A DNA stretch of 64,000 nt from Natribaculum luteum (GCF_023008545.1 NZ_CP095397.1:1736001-1800000), one strand, 5' to 3'. Counted from the first letter of the stretch, positions 51,659-61,108 are shown. A program made the numbers and translations. Notes: a model not told the origin generated them from the sequence alone.

Positions 51659-52819
51659 ATGATGTCAGGTGCAACTATCGTAGGCCAGATTTCGCCAGAA
51701 GTGCTCAAGGGACGACTCGAGACCGACGACGACGTACCGGTCGTCGACGTCCGTGGAACCGAATCGTACGAAGGATGGCACATTCCAGGTGCGGTCAACC
51801 TCACGTACAGCAAGGACCGAGACGAGTTCGAGTCGGACCCCGGTGAACGCCTCCCGGACGACAAGCAGGTCGTCGCAGTGTGTGCACACGGGAACACGAG
51901 CAGACGAGCAGCACAGCGACTCGCAGAGCAGGGATTCGACGCCGTCACCCTCGAGGACGGGATGCTCGGGTGGAGCAAGGTGTTCGATGTCGTCGACATC
52001 GGCCTCGCCGACGACCTCGTTTTCAAGCAGGTAAAGCGCCTTTCGAACGGCTGTCTCTCGTACGTCCTCGGGCACGACGGCGAAGCGATGATCGTCGACC
52101 CCGTCCAGTATACGGACGTCTACGAGCGGAACCTGCAGGCGGACGAACGGCTGTTCGACGACGACGATCAGGTCGACCTGAAGTACGTCGCGATCACTCA
52201 CATTCACGCCGACCACATCTCCGCCGGCAGCGACTTGGCCGAGAAGTACGACGCCGAACTGGTCGTCGGCAGTGCCGCCAGCGAGCGGACCGACCAGCCT
52301 GAGGGTCACGGCGACCCGCTGTACGTCGAAGACGGCGAGATCCTCTCGCTCGGAGACTACGACGTCGAGGTGATGCACACGCCCGGACACACGATGGAGA
52401 GCATCACGTTCGACGTCGCGGGCGACGCCCTGCTGACGGGTGACACGCAGTTCGTCGACAGCGTCGGCCGGCCGGACTTGGAGCACGGCGACGACGGTGC
52501 CCCCGAGCACGCGGAAGTGCTCTACGACACGATTTTCAACACGATCCTCGAGCGTAGCGACGACACGTTCGTCTTTCCCGCCCACTGGGGAAGCGAGGAG
52601 GTCGAACCGGGCAAGCCGGTCTCGGCGACGATCGGCGAGATCAAACAGACGAACGATGCGGTTCAACTCGAGGAGAAAGACGCCTTCGTCGAGTACATCC
52701 TCGATCGCCTCGGCTCGAAGCCGGCCAACCACGACAAGATCATCGCCATCAACGAAGGGAAACGTGAGCTATGTGACCCCGAGATCGAACTCGGCCCGAA
52801 CAAGTGTGCCGTCGAGTAA
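51659..52819 (+). CDS. Rhodanese-metallo-beta-lactamase fusion, persulfide dioxygenase (ETHE1)-like
   Basis: A 386-aa protein (a second ATG directly follows the first). Rhodanese domain about residues 1-110 with active-site loop VCAHGNTS (Cys about 75). Metallo-beta-lactamase domain about 120-386 with THIHADH (His and Asp ligands about 181-186), MHTPGHTMESI and GDTQFVDSVGRPDL, the latter close to the GDxLFxRxxGRxDF stretch of persulfide dioxygenases. ETHE1-type enzymes oxidise glutathione or other low-molecular-weight persulfides to sulfite with one iron; rhodanese moves sulfane sulfur. Haloarchaea lack glutathione, so gamma-glutamylcysteine or coenzyme A persulfide might be the substrate. 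Next gene, TauE, 28 bp downstream. Confidence 0.85.
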   Translation: MMSGATIVGQISPEVLKGRLETDDDVPVVDVRGTESYEGWHIPGAVNLTYSKDRDEFESDPGERLPDDKQVVAVCAHGNTSRRAAQRLAEQGFDAVTLEDGMLGWSKVFDVVDIGLADDLVFKQVKRLSNGCLSYVLGHDGEAMIVDPVQYTDVYERNLQADERLFDDDDQVDLKYVAITHIHADHISAGSDLAEKYDAELVVGSAASERTDQPEGHGDPLYVEDGEILSLGDYDVEVMHTPGHTMESITFDVAGDALLTGDTQFVDSVGRPDLEHGDDGAPEHAEVLYDTIFNTILERSDDTFVFPAHWGSEEVEPGKPVSATIGEIKQTNDAVQLEEKDAFVEYILDRLGSKPANHDKIIAINEGKRELCDPEIELGPNKCAVE

Positions 52820-52847
52820 CGGCACGAGTTAGCACGGAGACAGAACG

Positions 52848-53765
52848 ATGTCATCGGAAGCAAAGGTCAATCCAAGACAATTCGTACAGAACCTGTTGCA
52901 GTTCCAGTACCGCGAGGTGATGATGGCGTTCGCGACCGGGGCAGTCCTGATCGGAGCGATCGCGCTCTATCCCGGAGCAGGTAACGTCGGGTCGGAAATC
53001 CAGGCGGACGTCGGAACCTCTACGCTCATCCTCTTTTTCGTCGTGGCGGTCGTCGCGGCTGTCGTAAAGGGCACGATCGGATTCGGCTACGCGCTGATAA
53101 CGACGCCCGTTTTCGCGACGGTCATCGACCCGACGATGGCGGTCGTCGTACTGACGATTCCACCGTGGATGATCAACGTCTTCCAGGTCGGTGAGACGAA
53201 CACGGGGCTGGCGTACGTTCGACGCGAGTGGTTGCTCATCTCGCTCGCGCTCGCGGGTTCGCTCGTCGGCGTGTTCTTCCTCTCGGAGTACAGTACCGGG
53301 CCGGTCATCCCCTTCCTCATCGGCCTGCTCCTGCTGGCGTACGTCCTCTTCGAGATCACGAAGGACTTCATCGTCATCGAGGAGGCCCACAACCCGCTGG
53401 CACTCGGATCCGTCGGGTTCGGCGGGGGATTCCTGCTTGGTGCTGCGAACCTCGGCCCGCTGCTGCCCGCGTATCTGCACACGTTCGAACGGAACACCGA
53501 GCGGTACGTCGGCGGCCTCTCGATGATATTCCTGTTCGTCTTCACCGAGCGGATCGTCCTCATGTGGTTCAACGGGCTGTTGACGCCGTACCAGCTCTGG
53601 CTCGGGTGTGCGATCGCGCTCGTCACCCTCGTCGGGCTCCTGATCGGGACCTACCTGCGTCGACTCGAGATCAACGAACAGCGGTTCAACTACGTCGTCA
53701 TCGCGATCCTCTTTATCATCGCGGTGAACATCTTCCGGCAGACGGTGCCGGCGCTTTTCTTCTAA
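52848..53765 (+). CDS. TauE/SafE-family sulfite/organosulfonate exporter
   Basis: A 305-aa protein with a charged N-terminal tail and about eight transmembrane helices in two halves. Family motifs: KGTIGFGYALITTPVFATVI (about residues 73-92; xGxxGxGxGxxxxP) and SVGFGGGFLLGAANLGPLLPAYLH (about 185-208). Members export sulfite, sulfoacetate or other sulfur anions. It follows the rhodanese-PDO fusion by 28 bp, which fits removal of sulfite produced in the cytoplasm. Distinct from the DsbD_2-like protein at 23216, which shares only the database name. Confidence 0.85.
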   Translation: MSSEAKVNPRQFVQNLLQFQYREVMMAFATGAVLIGAIALYPGAGNVGSEIQADVGTSTLILFFVVAVVAAVVKGTIGFGYALITTPVFATVIDPTMAVVVLTIPPWMINVFQVGETNTGLAYVRREWLLISLALAGSLVGVFFLSEYSTGPVIPFLIGLLLLAYVLFEITKDFIVIEEAHNPLALGSVGFGGGFLLGAANLGPLLPAYLHTFERNTERYVGGLSMIFLFVFTERIVLMWFNGLLTPYQLWLGCAIALVTLVGLLIGTYLRRLEINEQRFNYVVIAILFIIAVNIFRQTVPALFF

Positions 53766-53886
53766 CCACCATCACCTCGATTCCGTCTTTTCGACCTGCG
53801 CCGCGTCGCCTCGAGCCGATCGATATTTGTTATAGATATTACTGTAAGGGGTACTATTTTGGTAATCGACTACGATCCGTACCGAC

Positions 53887-55074
53887 GTGGTCGCGATCGT
53901 AGCACTACTGGTCGCCACAGTCGCGAGCCTGTTCATGGCGTGGGCGATCGGCGCGGGGTCGTCCGGGTCGACGCCGTTTGCCCCTGCGGTCGGAGCGAAG
54001 GCCATCTCGATCATGCGCGCGAGTTTTCTCGTCGGCTTGCTCGGGTTCGCCGGTGCGACGCTTCAGGGGGCGAACGTCTCCGAGGCGATGGGTCGTGAAC
54101 TCATCCACGGGGTGTCGCTCTCGCCTGTCGCCGCGACGGTCGGCCTGCTTACGGCAGCGTCACTCGTCGCGATCGGCGTCTTCACTGGGTACCCGATCGC
54201 GACGGCGTTTACCGTGACGGGTGCCGTCGTCGGCGTCGGCCTGGCTCTCGGTGGCGATCCAGCCTGGGGAAAGTATCGACAGATCGCACTGCTCTGGACG
54301 CTCACCCCCTTCGTCGGCGGTGGGATCGCCTACGCGACGGCCAGGTCGCTCGATAGCGATCCCGACCGGCGACCGATGTACATCTCGGGACTGGCGGGTG
54401 CCGTCGGTCTCGTTATCGCGAACATCGAGTTTGCAGCCCTCGGGAGCGCCTCGAACGCCGCGTCCATCTCGACCGTCGGGGCCCAGGCGTTCCCGCTGTT
54501 CGTCAGCGCCGAGAGCACTGCGGGGAAGGCGTTCATCTCGCTCACTATCGCGTTGACCTGTGCTGGAATCAGCTATCGAGAACTCGCTCGCGACGAGGTT
54601 CGCGCAGAGCGGCGTTTCCTGCTCGTACTCGGCGGACTCGTCGCGTTCTCCGCCGGCGGCAGCCAGGTCGGTCTCGCGATCGGCCCGCTGCTCCCGATGC
54701 TCGACCCGTTCGAGCTCCCGCTAACTGCGATCCTTATCGGCGGGGGGGTGGGCCTGCTCGCCGGTTCGTGGACCGGCGCACCACGGATGATCAAAGCTGT
54801 TTCGCGCGACTACTCGGCTCTTGACTCCCGAAGTTCTATCGCCGCGCTGGTTCCGTCCTTTGCCATCGCCCAGACCGCGGTCTTCTTCGGCATTCCGGTC
54901 TCGTTCAACGAGATCATCATCAGCGCGATCATCGGTAGCGGCTACGCCAGCGGCGGTGCGGGGAGCGTCAGTCGAAAGAAGATGGGGTATACGATCCTCG
55001 CGTGGATCGCGTCGCTCACCATCGCGATCGTCCTCGGGTACACGGCGTTTACGGCGATTACGATGATTCGTTGA
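53887..55074 (+). CDS. PiT-family permease (CysP-like sulfate or phosphate transporter)
   Basis: A 395-aa PiT protein from GTG 53887. Signatures: AWAIGAGSSGSTPFAPAVGAKAIS (about residues 19-42), GANVSEAMG, and in the second half GSASNAASISTVGAQAFPLF and the late FFGIPVSFNEIIISAIIGSGYASGG. The canonical GxNDxxN motifs are altered (GAGSSGST), as in the sulfate permease CysP of Bacillus. Coming directly after a rhodanese/TauE pair, sulfate (or thiosulfate) is a better guess than phosphate. A second PiT gene at 14476 has a more classical pattern. A TATA element tgttatag lies at 53828-53835. Confidence 0.8.
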   Translation: MVAIVALLVATVASLFMAWAIGAGSSGSTPFAPAVGAKAISIMRASFLVGLLGFAGATLQGANVSEAMGRELIHGVSLSPVAATVGLLTAASLVAIGVFTGYPIATAFTVTGAVVGVGLALGGDPAWGKYRQIALLWTLTPFVGGGIAYATARSLDSDPDRRPMYISGLAGAVGLVIANIEFAALGSASNAASISTVGAQAFPLFVSAESTAGKAFISLTIALTCAGISYRELARDEVRAERRFLLVLGGLVAFSAGGSQVGLAIGPLLPMLDPFELPLTAILIGGGVGLLAGSWTGAPRMIKAVSRDYSALDSRSSIAALVPSFAIAQTAVFFGIPVSFNEIIISAIIGSGYASGGAGSVSRKKMGYTILAWIASLTIAIVLGYTAFTAITMIR

Positions 55075-55165
55075 CCTCCCGTGATGACTGTGCCCTAGCC
55101 GGCGGTCGCGGTCGGACACGACCGCCGAAACATATAACTTCCGAACCACGAACAGTAGAATCGAC

Positions 55166-55285
55166 ATGACTCAAACGAGGTTGAACTGCTCGAGTTGTGG
55201 CTACCGGTGGACGTACGACGGCGACTCGACGCGGTACGCTCAATGTCCGGCGTGTGGCCGGAGCGTCACCGTCAAACTCCGGTAG
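55166..55285 (+). CDS. 39-aa zinc-ribbon micro-protein
   Basis: A 39-residue frame: MTQTRLNCSSCGYRWTYDGD with a second knuckle CPACGRSVTVKLR at the C-terminus. CxxCGY...CPxCG is the zinc-ribbon layout of many haloarchaeal micro-proteins. It starts at ATG 55166 with aacatataactt (55127-55138) as TATA about 33 nt upstream. Convergent with the HTH-10 regulator, 11 bp apart. No known role. Confidence 0.65.
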   Translation: MTQTRLNCSSCGYRWTYDGDSTRYAQCPACGRSVTVKLR

Positions 55286-55296
55286 CGAGGGCGAGT

Positions 55297-56034
55297 TCAG
55301 TCGGACGACGGCGCGTCGCCGAGCGGCGCAGCGAACGCCCGGACGAGCCGTGCCTCGGCTCGCCGGAGGCGATACGAGAGCGTCGACCGGGGGACCTCGA
55401 GGTCTGCGGCCAGTTCCTCGAGCGTCGTCTCGCGGGGCGTCTCGTAGTATCCGGTCTCGACCGCCCGCTCGAGCGCGAGTCGCTGCTCGTACGGAAGTGG
55501 CGGCCCGGTTAGCAGGTGGCGCTCCCGTTCGGTCACTTCGCCGAGGTATCTGAGGTCGAAGCGGCGTTGCATCCCGAGCGATCGCTGGATGGCGTCCGTG
55601 AGCTGGCCGACGGCGTCACCTCGTTGCATGAGGACGTGCCATTCGTAGCTGTCGTGGGATCGGGTGGCCTGGAACAGGAGTCCCCCCTCTAGCCATTCGC
55701 GTGCGAGTCTGGGAATCGAACTGCACCGGTCGGTCTCGGTTCGGGAGGTGTAGATGACTTTCCCGCCCGCCGTCTCCGAGACGACGTCGTACGTCGGGCT
55801 GGCGGTACACCCCGGCGTCCGCAAACAGTCGTTACAGTGCTCGTCGTCGAGGAAGACGTCCTCGAGCGTCTCGACGGCAGCGGGCGGCCCGGTGATCCAG
55901 TCGAGTCGCCAGACGCCCCGCAGCGAAGCGTGACAGGCGAGCGATCGGGCACGAAGCTCTGGCTGTTCGATGAAGACGTCCATGACGGGATCCGCGCCGT
56001 GGTCGTACTCGATCTGGAAGACGAGCTCTCGCAT
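55297..56034 (-). CDS. HTH-10 (bacterio-opsin activator-like) regulator with Cys cluster
   Basis: A 245-aa protein. The N-terminal sensor half (about residues 1-130) carries Cys34, then EHCNDCLRTPGC (Cys67, 70, 76) and Cys104, a possible iron, zinc or redox/persulfide-sensing cluster. The C-terminal HTH-10 domain (about 192-240) reads YETPRETTLEELAADLEVPRSTLSYRLRRAE, with the Bat/DmsR-family recognition helix. Halobacterium DmsR, a relative, controls a DMSO reductase operon. Its place at the end of the sulfur locus and the Cys pattern suggest a sulfur or redox sensor. That is inference. Confidence 0.82.
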   Translation of the reverse strand: MRELVFQIEYDHGADPVMDVFIEQPELRARSLACHASLRGVWRLDWITGPPAAVETLEDVFLDDEHCNDCLRTPGCTASPTYDVVSETAGGKVIYTSRTETDRCSSIPRLAREWLEGGLLFQATRSHDSYEWHVLMQRGDAVGQLTDAIQRSLGMQRRFDLRYLGEVTERERHLLTGPPLPYEQRLALERAVETGYYETPRETTLEELAADLEVPRSTLSYRLRRAEARLVRAFAAPLGDAPSSD

Positions 56035-56135
56035 CTGTCCGGTACATCACGACACTTGGTAACGTAAATCGTCCGGTTCGGACGCGACTCGGTCGGGGGC
56101 AAGATTCATTTCCCGGCCCCACACATCTGGTAGCC

Positions 56136-56606
56136 ATGCCACAGACGATCGATCAAGCGCAGGTCACGGAGTGGATCGACGACGAACTCGTCGAATCGGT
56201 CGAACCCGTCCCCGACGAGGCGGCCCACTTCAATCTCACCGTCGAGATGTCCGGCATGCTCGTCCACGTCATTCAGCGCCGTCCCGGCGGCCCGCTGCTT
56301 CTCGGGCAGGAAATCGAGTACGGCGAGGGAATCAGATCGCGCATTCAGAACATGACGGCGGCCGACCGCAACGAACTGGTCGCCCGCGTCCGCGAGACGC
56401 TCACGACGATCCCCGTCGTCTACGGGTTCGTCGACGAACGCGGCACCAACGTCGCGTTCGAAGATCTCCAGCGGATCTTCCTCGAGTATCGCATCTACCC
56501 GGACGCGGTGTCACAGCACGAACTCATGACGGGACTCGTCGCCGTCTGGAAGGGGATGCGCTACCTCGACGACCTCGTGACGCTCATCGACAGCATCGAG
56601 GGATAG
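56136..56606 (+). CDS. DUF2299-like conserved archaeal protein
   Basis: A 156-aa alpha/beta protein: AAHFNLTVEMSGMLVHVIQRRPGGPLLLGQEIEY, MTAADRNELVARVRETLTTIPVVYGF and FEDLQRIFLEYRIYPDAVSQHELM. It matches my recollection of DUF2299 (PF10061), a small archaeal family related in fold to type III secretion chaperones and of unknown function. The start is ATG 56136, 29 bp after atttcccggcc. Convergently arranged with nothing; the Mrp gene follows downstream in the same direction. Confidence 0.65.
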   Translation: MPQTIDQAQVTEWIDDELVESVEPVPDEAAHFNLTVEMSGMLVHVIQRRPGGPLLLGQEIEYGEGIRSRIQNMTAADRNELVARVRETLTTIPVVYGFVDERGTNVAFEDLQRIFLEYRIYPDAVSQHELMTGLVAVWKGMRYLDDLVTLIDSIEG

Positions 56607-56752
56607 CCCGACGGCGGGCGGTCCCGTGCCGCAAGGTTTATGCTCGATTCTGCTGACGGTACTAGCCAACACTGAACACAGATGTGGTCGACGATCACCG
56701 ATTCAGCGCCTCGAACCGGTCGGCGAACGACTCGTCCGTCAGGCCCACCGAC

Positions 56753-57943
56753 ATGAGCCGGGCGGACCGAACGCGCGTCGATCCCGCGACGGTCGAGCGG
56801 GCGCTCGCGGACGCCGAGGTCGGTCGCGAACTGCTGTTCGAGAGCCTCGCCGACCTCGAGGGGTACGGAGCGATCTCCGTCGAGGACGGCCAGTTGACGG
56901 TGCCCGTCACGCTGGTGGCCCCGTCGGCGGCCGCCAGGTCCCACGTCGAACGCGAGATACGTGGGGCCACGGCGGACCTCGCGGGCGTCGAGTCGGTTCG
57001 CGTCGAGTGGCGACCGCAGGTTACGGCGACCGGACCGGGGATCGACCTCCTCCCGGACGTGAAAAACGTCGTCGCAGTCGCAAGCGGCAAGGGTGGAGTC
57101 GGCAAGAGCACCGTCGCGGTGAACCTCGCGACGACACTCGCCGCCGGCGGGGCCGACGTCGGGCTCCTCGACGCGGACGTCTACGGCCCGAACGCGCCCG
57201 CGATGCTCGGTCTCTCCGAGCGGACGCCGGACGCGACGCCCGACGACGAGATGGTGCCACGGACCGCACACGGCGTGTCGGTGATGAGCATGGGATTCAT
57301 CGCCGGCGAAGACGACCCGGTCATCTGGCGTGGGCCCCTGGTCGACGAGTTCATCAAACAGCTGTTCGGCGACGTCCGGTGGGGATCGCTCGACTACCTC
57401 GTCGTCGACCTGCCACCCGGAACCGGCGATGCACAGCTGTCGCTGGTCCAGCACCTGCCCGTCTCCGGTGCCGTCGTCGTGACGACACCACAGGCTGTCG
57501 CCGTCGACGACGCACGGCGGGGCCTTCGCGGTTTCGCCCGCTACGACGTCCCCGTCCTCGGCCTCGTCGAGAACATGAGCCAGTTCGAGTGTCCGGACTG
57601 CGAATCGGTCCACGAGATCTTCGACGCTGGCGGCGCCGCCCGACTCGGCGACGAGTTCGACGTCCCCGTCCTCGAGCGCCTTCCGCTCGATCCCGCCGTC
57701 GGGCAGTTGACCACGTCGGACGAGGAGAGCGACCCGCCCGGCATCTCCATTCCCGGCTTCGGTCGCCTCCAGTTGCCACGAACGCGTGACGAACGCGAGC
57801 AACGGGGACAGCTCGCACCCGTCGGGGTCAGAGCCGACGGCGGCGAGACGCGCGCGTCGTTCGAACTGCTCGCGACACGAACTGCTGCACGCCTCGAGAC
57901 CCTCGCCGCGAACGTCGACCGTGCGGACGGGGAGCGACGGTAA
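56753..57943 (+). CDS. Mrp/ApbC/NBP35-type Fe-S cluster carrier ATPase
   Basis: A 396-aa protein. N-terminal about 100 residues resemble the MIP18/DUF59 region (weak). Deviant Walker A SGKGGVGKSTVAVNL (residues 111-125), DADVYGPNAPAMLGL (about 140-154), VVDLPPGTGDAQLSL (about 218-232) and the CxxC cluster-binding pair FECPDCES (about 281). The C-terminal 70 residues are an acidic extension with no known domain. Such P-loop proteins deliver Fe-S clusters to apo-proteins; an Fe-S-rich molybdoenzyme operon nearby is an obvious client. ATG 56753 used; an in-frame GTG at 56684 would add 23 residues. Confidence 0.85.
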   Translation: MSRADRTRVDPATVERALADAEVGRELLFESLADLEGYGAISVEDGQLTVPVTLVAPSAAARSHVEREIRGATADLAGVESVRVEWRPQVTATGPGIDLLPDVKNVVAVASGKGGVGKSTVAVNLATTLAAGGADVGLLDADVYGPNAPAMLGLSERTPDATPDDEMVPRTAHGVSVMSMGFIAGEDDPVIWRGPLVDEFIKQLFGDVRWGSLDYLVVDLPPGTGDAQLSLVQHLPVSGAVVVTTPQAVAVDDARRGLRGFARYDVPVLGLVENMSQFECPDCESVHEIFDAGGAARLGDEFDVPVLERLPLDPAVGQLTTSDEESDPPGISIPGFGRLQLPRTRDEREQRGQLAPVGVRADGGETRASFELLATRTAARLETLAANVDRADGERR

Positions 57944-57969
57944 CGCGATCCAGTCAAACTGCAGTGACC

Positions 57970-58602
57970 ATGAAAGAAACAGTCTCGGGATACGAAGTCC
58001 GCGGCGACTGGGAAGCCGTCGTCGAACTCGGCGAACGCATCACCACGGCCCTCCGCGAGGACGGCTGTTCTAGCGCGGAGCTGGCGGAGTGGGACGAGTG
58101 GCGGCCGAAGCGACACGACCGGGTGGCAGAGGAAATTCGAGAGAAGACAGTCGAGCAAGCACATCTGAGCGAAGGCCCCGGCGAACGGGCCGACAAGTCC
58201 CCCGGGGAGGATCTGCTGAAAGCCGGTGACGAACTCTCGAGTGCCTACGAACGGCTCGACGACACCACCGAAGCCATCGATCGCTGGCGGGAGTCGATCC
58301 AGTATCTCACCAGAGCAGCGGACTCGGTGAGTCGCGGTGTCGTTCGGTCGGTCGAAGACGTGGTCTACAAACGGTTGATGACGAAGGCTGCGCCTTTCTA
58401 CTTCGACAACGAACTCGTTAGTGCGAGCCTACAGCGCAAGCGAGGTCTGCACGGGAGCGGCGAATTCGTCTTCGAAGTTGCCGTCGACGAGCGCAGACGC
58501 GAGGCGATCGGCGACTACCTCGAGGCCGAACGCGACGTCCACCCGTCCGTCGAGACGGCGGCCGAGCGCGTCGCGATCGCCGAGGGACACGACCGCCCGT
58601 AG
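57970..58602 (+). CDS. Haloarchaeal conserved protein (DUF5828-like)
   Basis: A 210-aa acidic, mainly helical protein: MKETVSGYEVRGDWEAVVEL opening, a coiled segment DELSSAYERLDDTTEAIDRWRESIQYL (about residues 88-114) and VVYKRLMTKAAPFYFDNELVSASL, followed by ERRREAIGDYLEAE. I recall this as DUF5828, restricted to haloarchaea. No catalytic motif is evident. It lies 26 bp after the Mrp gene in the same direction, so co-transcription is likely. Confidence 0.65.
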   Translation: MKETVSGYEVRGDWEAVVELGERITTALREDGCSSAELAEWDEWRPKRHDRVAEEIREKTVEQAHLSEGPGERADKSPGEDLLKAGDELSSAYERLDDTTEAIDRWRESIQYLTRAADSVSRGVVRSVEDVVYKRLMTKAAPFYFDNELVSASLQRKRGLHGSGEFVFEVAVDERRREAIGDYLEAERDVHPSVETAAERVAIAEGHDRP

Positions 58603-58713
58603 TTCTTCGTGGCGATTCTGTGGCGTCAGTTCGTCCGCACCAGCCACAGTGTCGGCCGAGAGAAATCGCGACGAAGTGAACCCTCGCCGATAGTATTGCG
58701 CTAAACAAAAGCA

Positions 58714-58720
58714 ATTTAAA
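58714..58720 (+). promoter_or_regulatory. TATA box of the NAD kinase/phosphatase gene
   Basis: ATTTAAA centred 31 nt before ATG 58748. Confidence 0.5.
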
Positions 58721-58747
58721 TCCTTGTGAATAGATAACACTTGGTAT

Positions 58748-60454
58748 ATGCGAGGGAGACGCCTGTCGACAGTCGAGGACATCATCGCGATCACGAGCCC
58801 TGGCGAGGAAAGCGACGTAGCCGTTGACCGACTGCGCACGTGGACGGAGGAGAACGGGTTACGGTTGAAAACCGTCGACGTGGGAACCTCCATCGACGAC
58901 GTCTATGCCGGGGAGATGGAGACGCTCGGAATCACCATCGGCGGCGATGGCACCTTTCTCGAGGGTATCAAGCAGTTCGCGCCGCGAAACGTCCCGCTTC
59001 TCGGGATCAACACGGGGACGCTCGCGTTCCTCGTTCGCGTGGCGGTCGACGACCTCGAGGCGGCCCTGACCGAGGTCGTCCAGGGACGGTCGACGATCGA
59101 CAACCGCCAGCAGCTGGCAGTCGAAGCCAACGGGGTGGAAGCCACGGGGATCAACGACGTCATGGTCCAGCACGTCCCACCGGACGATCCGGTCGACCGG
59201 AAAATCACGAAACTCGACGTATTCGCGGACAGTCAGTACGTCGGCGAGTACGACGGGACGGGACTCGCGGTTGCGACGCCGACCGGATCGACCGGCATCT
59301 CGCTGTCCGCGAACGGCCCGATCCACCGCCCGACGAACAATTCGTCGCTCGAGATCGTGCCGCTGCACACCCACCAGATCGGCGTTCGTCCCGTGATCGT
59401 CAGCGAGGATACGACGATCCGGGTTGTCTGCAGCGAGGACGCCGACATGCTGGTCGACGGCGGTCGCCACCACGTCCGACTCGAGACCGACGACGTGGTC
59501 ACGATCACCGGTGCCCAGAGCACCGCCGACATCGTGCGGACGAGTTACGACGACGACTTCTTCACGGCGGTCAGCGAACTCCTCGGGTGGGGCGCTCGCG
59601 GCTCAGAGGCGAAGTCGCTCCCGCGGACCGTCGCGGCCGACGACGACGAACCGGAGGACATGATCGAACGGGCACACAGCCTGGCGAAAGAAGCCGCCAG
59701 AAGCGTTGGCGATCCGCTCAGGGAACTCCACGGTCGGGTCGAGGCCGAGGAGTTCAAGACCGACAAGGCGGATATCGTCACGGAAGCCGACTATCTGTCG
59801 GAGAACATCATCACGACGGCCATCGAGAACGAGTACCCCGCTCACAACATCCGGTCGGAAGAACACGTATCCGTCGAGAGCGGGAGCACGTACACGTGGT
59901 TGATCGACCCGCTCGACGGGACCGGAAACTACGCCAACGGGAACCCCAACTACGCGGTCTCGATCGCGCTGCTGGAAGAGGACGTCCCCGTCATGGGCGT
60001 CGTCTACGCGCCCGAAACCGACGAACTCTGGACGGCGATCGAGGGCCAGGGTGCCTACAAGGACGACAATCGGATCACGACGACAGACCGGACCGAACTC
60101 GACGAAAGCATGCTGATTTCGGGATACGACCCGGACGGTAGCTTTCTCACCCACTTCTACAACGAGACTCGCGGCGTCCGACGGCTCGGTGCCGCAGCGC
60201 TTCACCTGTGTTATCTTGCCAACGGCAGCACTGACGCCGTCTGGGAGTACGACACCCACCCCTGGGACGTCGCCGCGGGCGTCGTCATCGCGAAGGAGGC
60301 GGGCGCGACGCTCACCGACACGAGCGGCGACCCCTTCGAGATCTACACCGAAAAAGACCGGCAGGAACTCGTCGGCTCGAACGGACACATTCACGGCGAT
60401 ATCATAGATCGACTGCAACACAGCGAACAGCTGCGCAACACGATCGACAACTGA
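58748..60454 (+). CDS. NAD kinase - inositol monophosphatase-family fusion
   Basis: A 568-aa fusion. Residues about 1-285 are an NAD kinase: GGDGTFLEG (65-73), NTGTLAFL, and TGLAVATPTGSTGISLSANGP (the conserved NADK active-site stretch, about 174-194). Residues about 305-568 are an IMPase-family phosphatase: EADYLSE, SEEHV, DPLDGTGNY (about 387-395, metal-binding) and WDVAAGVVIAKEAGA (about 516-530). Methanocaldococcus MJ0917 joins an NADP phosphatase to NAD kinase in the opposite order, so a single protein that makes and removes NADP is likely here; fructose-1,6-bisphosphatase or inositol phosphatase activity are alternatives. Confidence 0.88.
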   Translation: MRGRRLSTVEDIIAITSPGEESDVAVDRLRTWTEENGLRLKTVDVGTSIDDVYAGEMETLGITIGGDGTFLEGIKQFAPRNVPLLGINTGTLAFLVRVAVDDLEAALTEVVQGRSTIDNRQQLAVEANGVEATGINDVMVQHVPPDDPVDRKITKLDVFADSQYVGEYDGTGLAVATPTGSTGISLSANGPIHRPTNNSSLEIVPLHTHQIGVRPVIVSEDTTIRVVCSEDADMLVDGGRHHVRLETDDVVTITGAQSTADIVRTSYDDDFFTAVSELLGWGARGSEAKSLPRTVAADDDEPEDMIERAHSLAKEAARSVGDPLRELHGRVEAEEFKTDKADIVTEADYLSENIITTAIENEYPAHNIRSEEHVSVESGSTYTWLIDPLDGTGNYANGNPNYAVSIALLEEDVPVMGVVYAPETDELWTAIEGQGAYKDDNRITTTDRTELDESMLISGYDPDGSFLTHFYNETRGVRRLGAAALHLCYLANGSTDAVWEYDTHPWDVAAGVVIAKEAGATLTDTSGDPFEIYTEKDRQELVGSNGHIHGDIIDRLQHSEQLRNTIDN

Positions 60455-61108
60455 AATCGCCAGCGCAGTGAAGCGCCTCTACGTTCGACACACTCGAGCG
60501 GGTTCCACCGTCGCGACCAACTCGTTTGCCGGCGACGGCGGACCGATCGACGACCCCGACTCCGACACTCGTGGAACCGGTCGACGAGACGTCCGTTCTC
60601 GGAGATCACGCGAACCGGTGCGGACGTGGTAGTCGATTCCTGCCGCCTCGAGAAACGATTCTTTAGTTTATGAAATCGCCGTTCTTGTGGCACTTCTATC
60701 GGATCGATAGTATACTTTATAAAGAAACCAGTACTGTATACATGTGATAAATGGCTGAATTTTATCTGCAGCACTAATCCATCGGTAAATGGCTCGAATA
60801 CGCCGAATCGGGCTCGTTATCGCCGATCCCAACCGGTTACTACTCGCTCATCTCGAATGAACCCCGATCCGAGATCGATTTTCCCTATTGCTCGAAGTCG
60901 TGAGATACGATCCGTATAACGGATTGTCGAGGACTTTCGCTCTCGATCGTCCGCCGATCTCGAAGGAGGCATGTTCGTGGTCGTATACAAGTATAAATAG
61001 AGACTATTGCACGAAATAGTACTAGAATTGTCTATTAATGTGGTTAAAAATAAACTCGAAATACATTTACTCCTTCGAGGTGCGAGACGACGCGTCGCCC
61101 GTTCGGCT
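60455..61108. other. Intergenic region, 650 bp, AT-rich right half
   Basis: No convincing gene. It holds the 3' side of the NAD kinase fusion, a short hairpin atccgt-ata-acggat (60910-60924), a plus-strand TATA-like tacaagtataaatag (60985-60999) followed by AT-rich sequence, and a 23-codon frame at 60789-60860 (MARIRRIGLVIADPNR) that is too short to call. A small RNA starting near 61020 is possible but untested. Confidence 0.4.

Noticed and set aside
60789-60860. 23-codon frame MARIRRIGLVIADPNR...
   Set aside because: Too short, no promoter at the right distance and no recognisable product.
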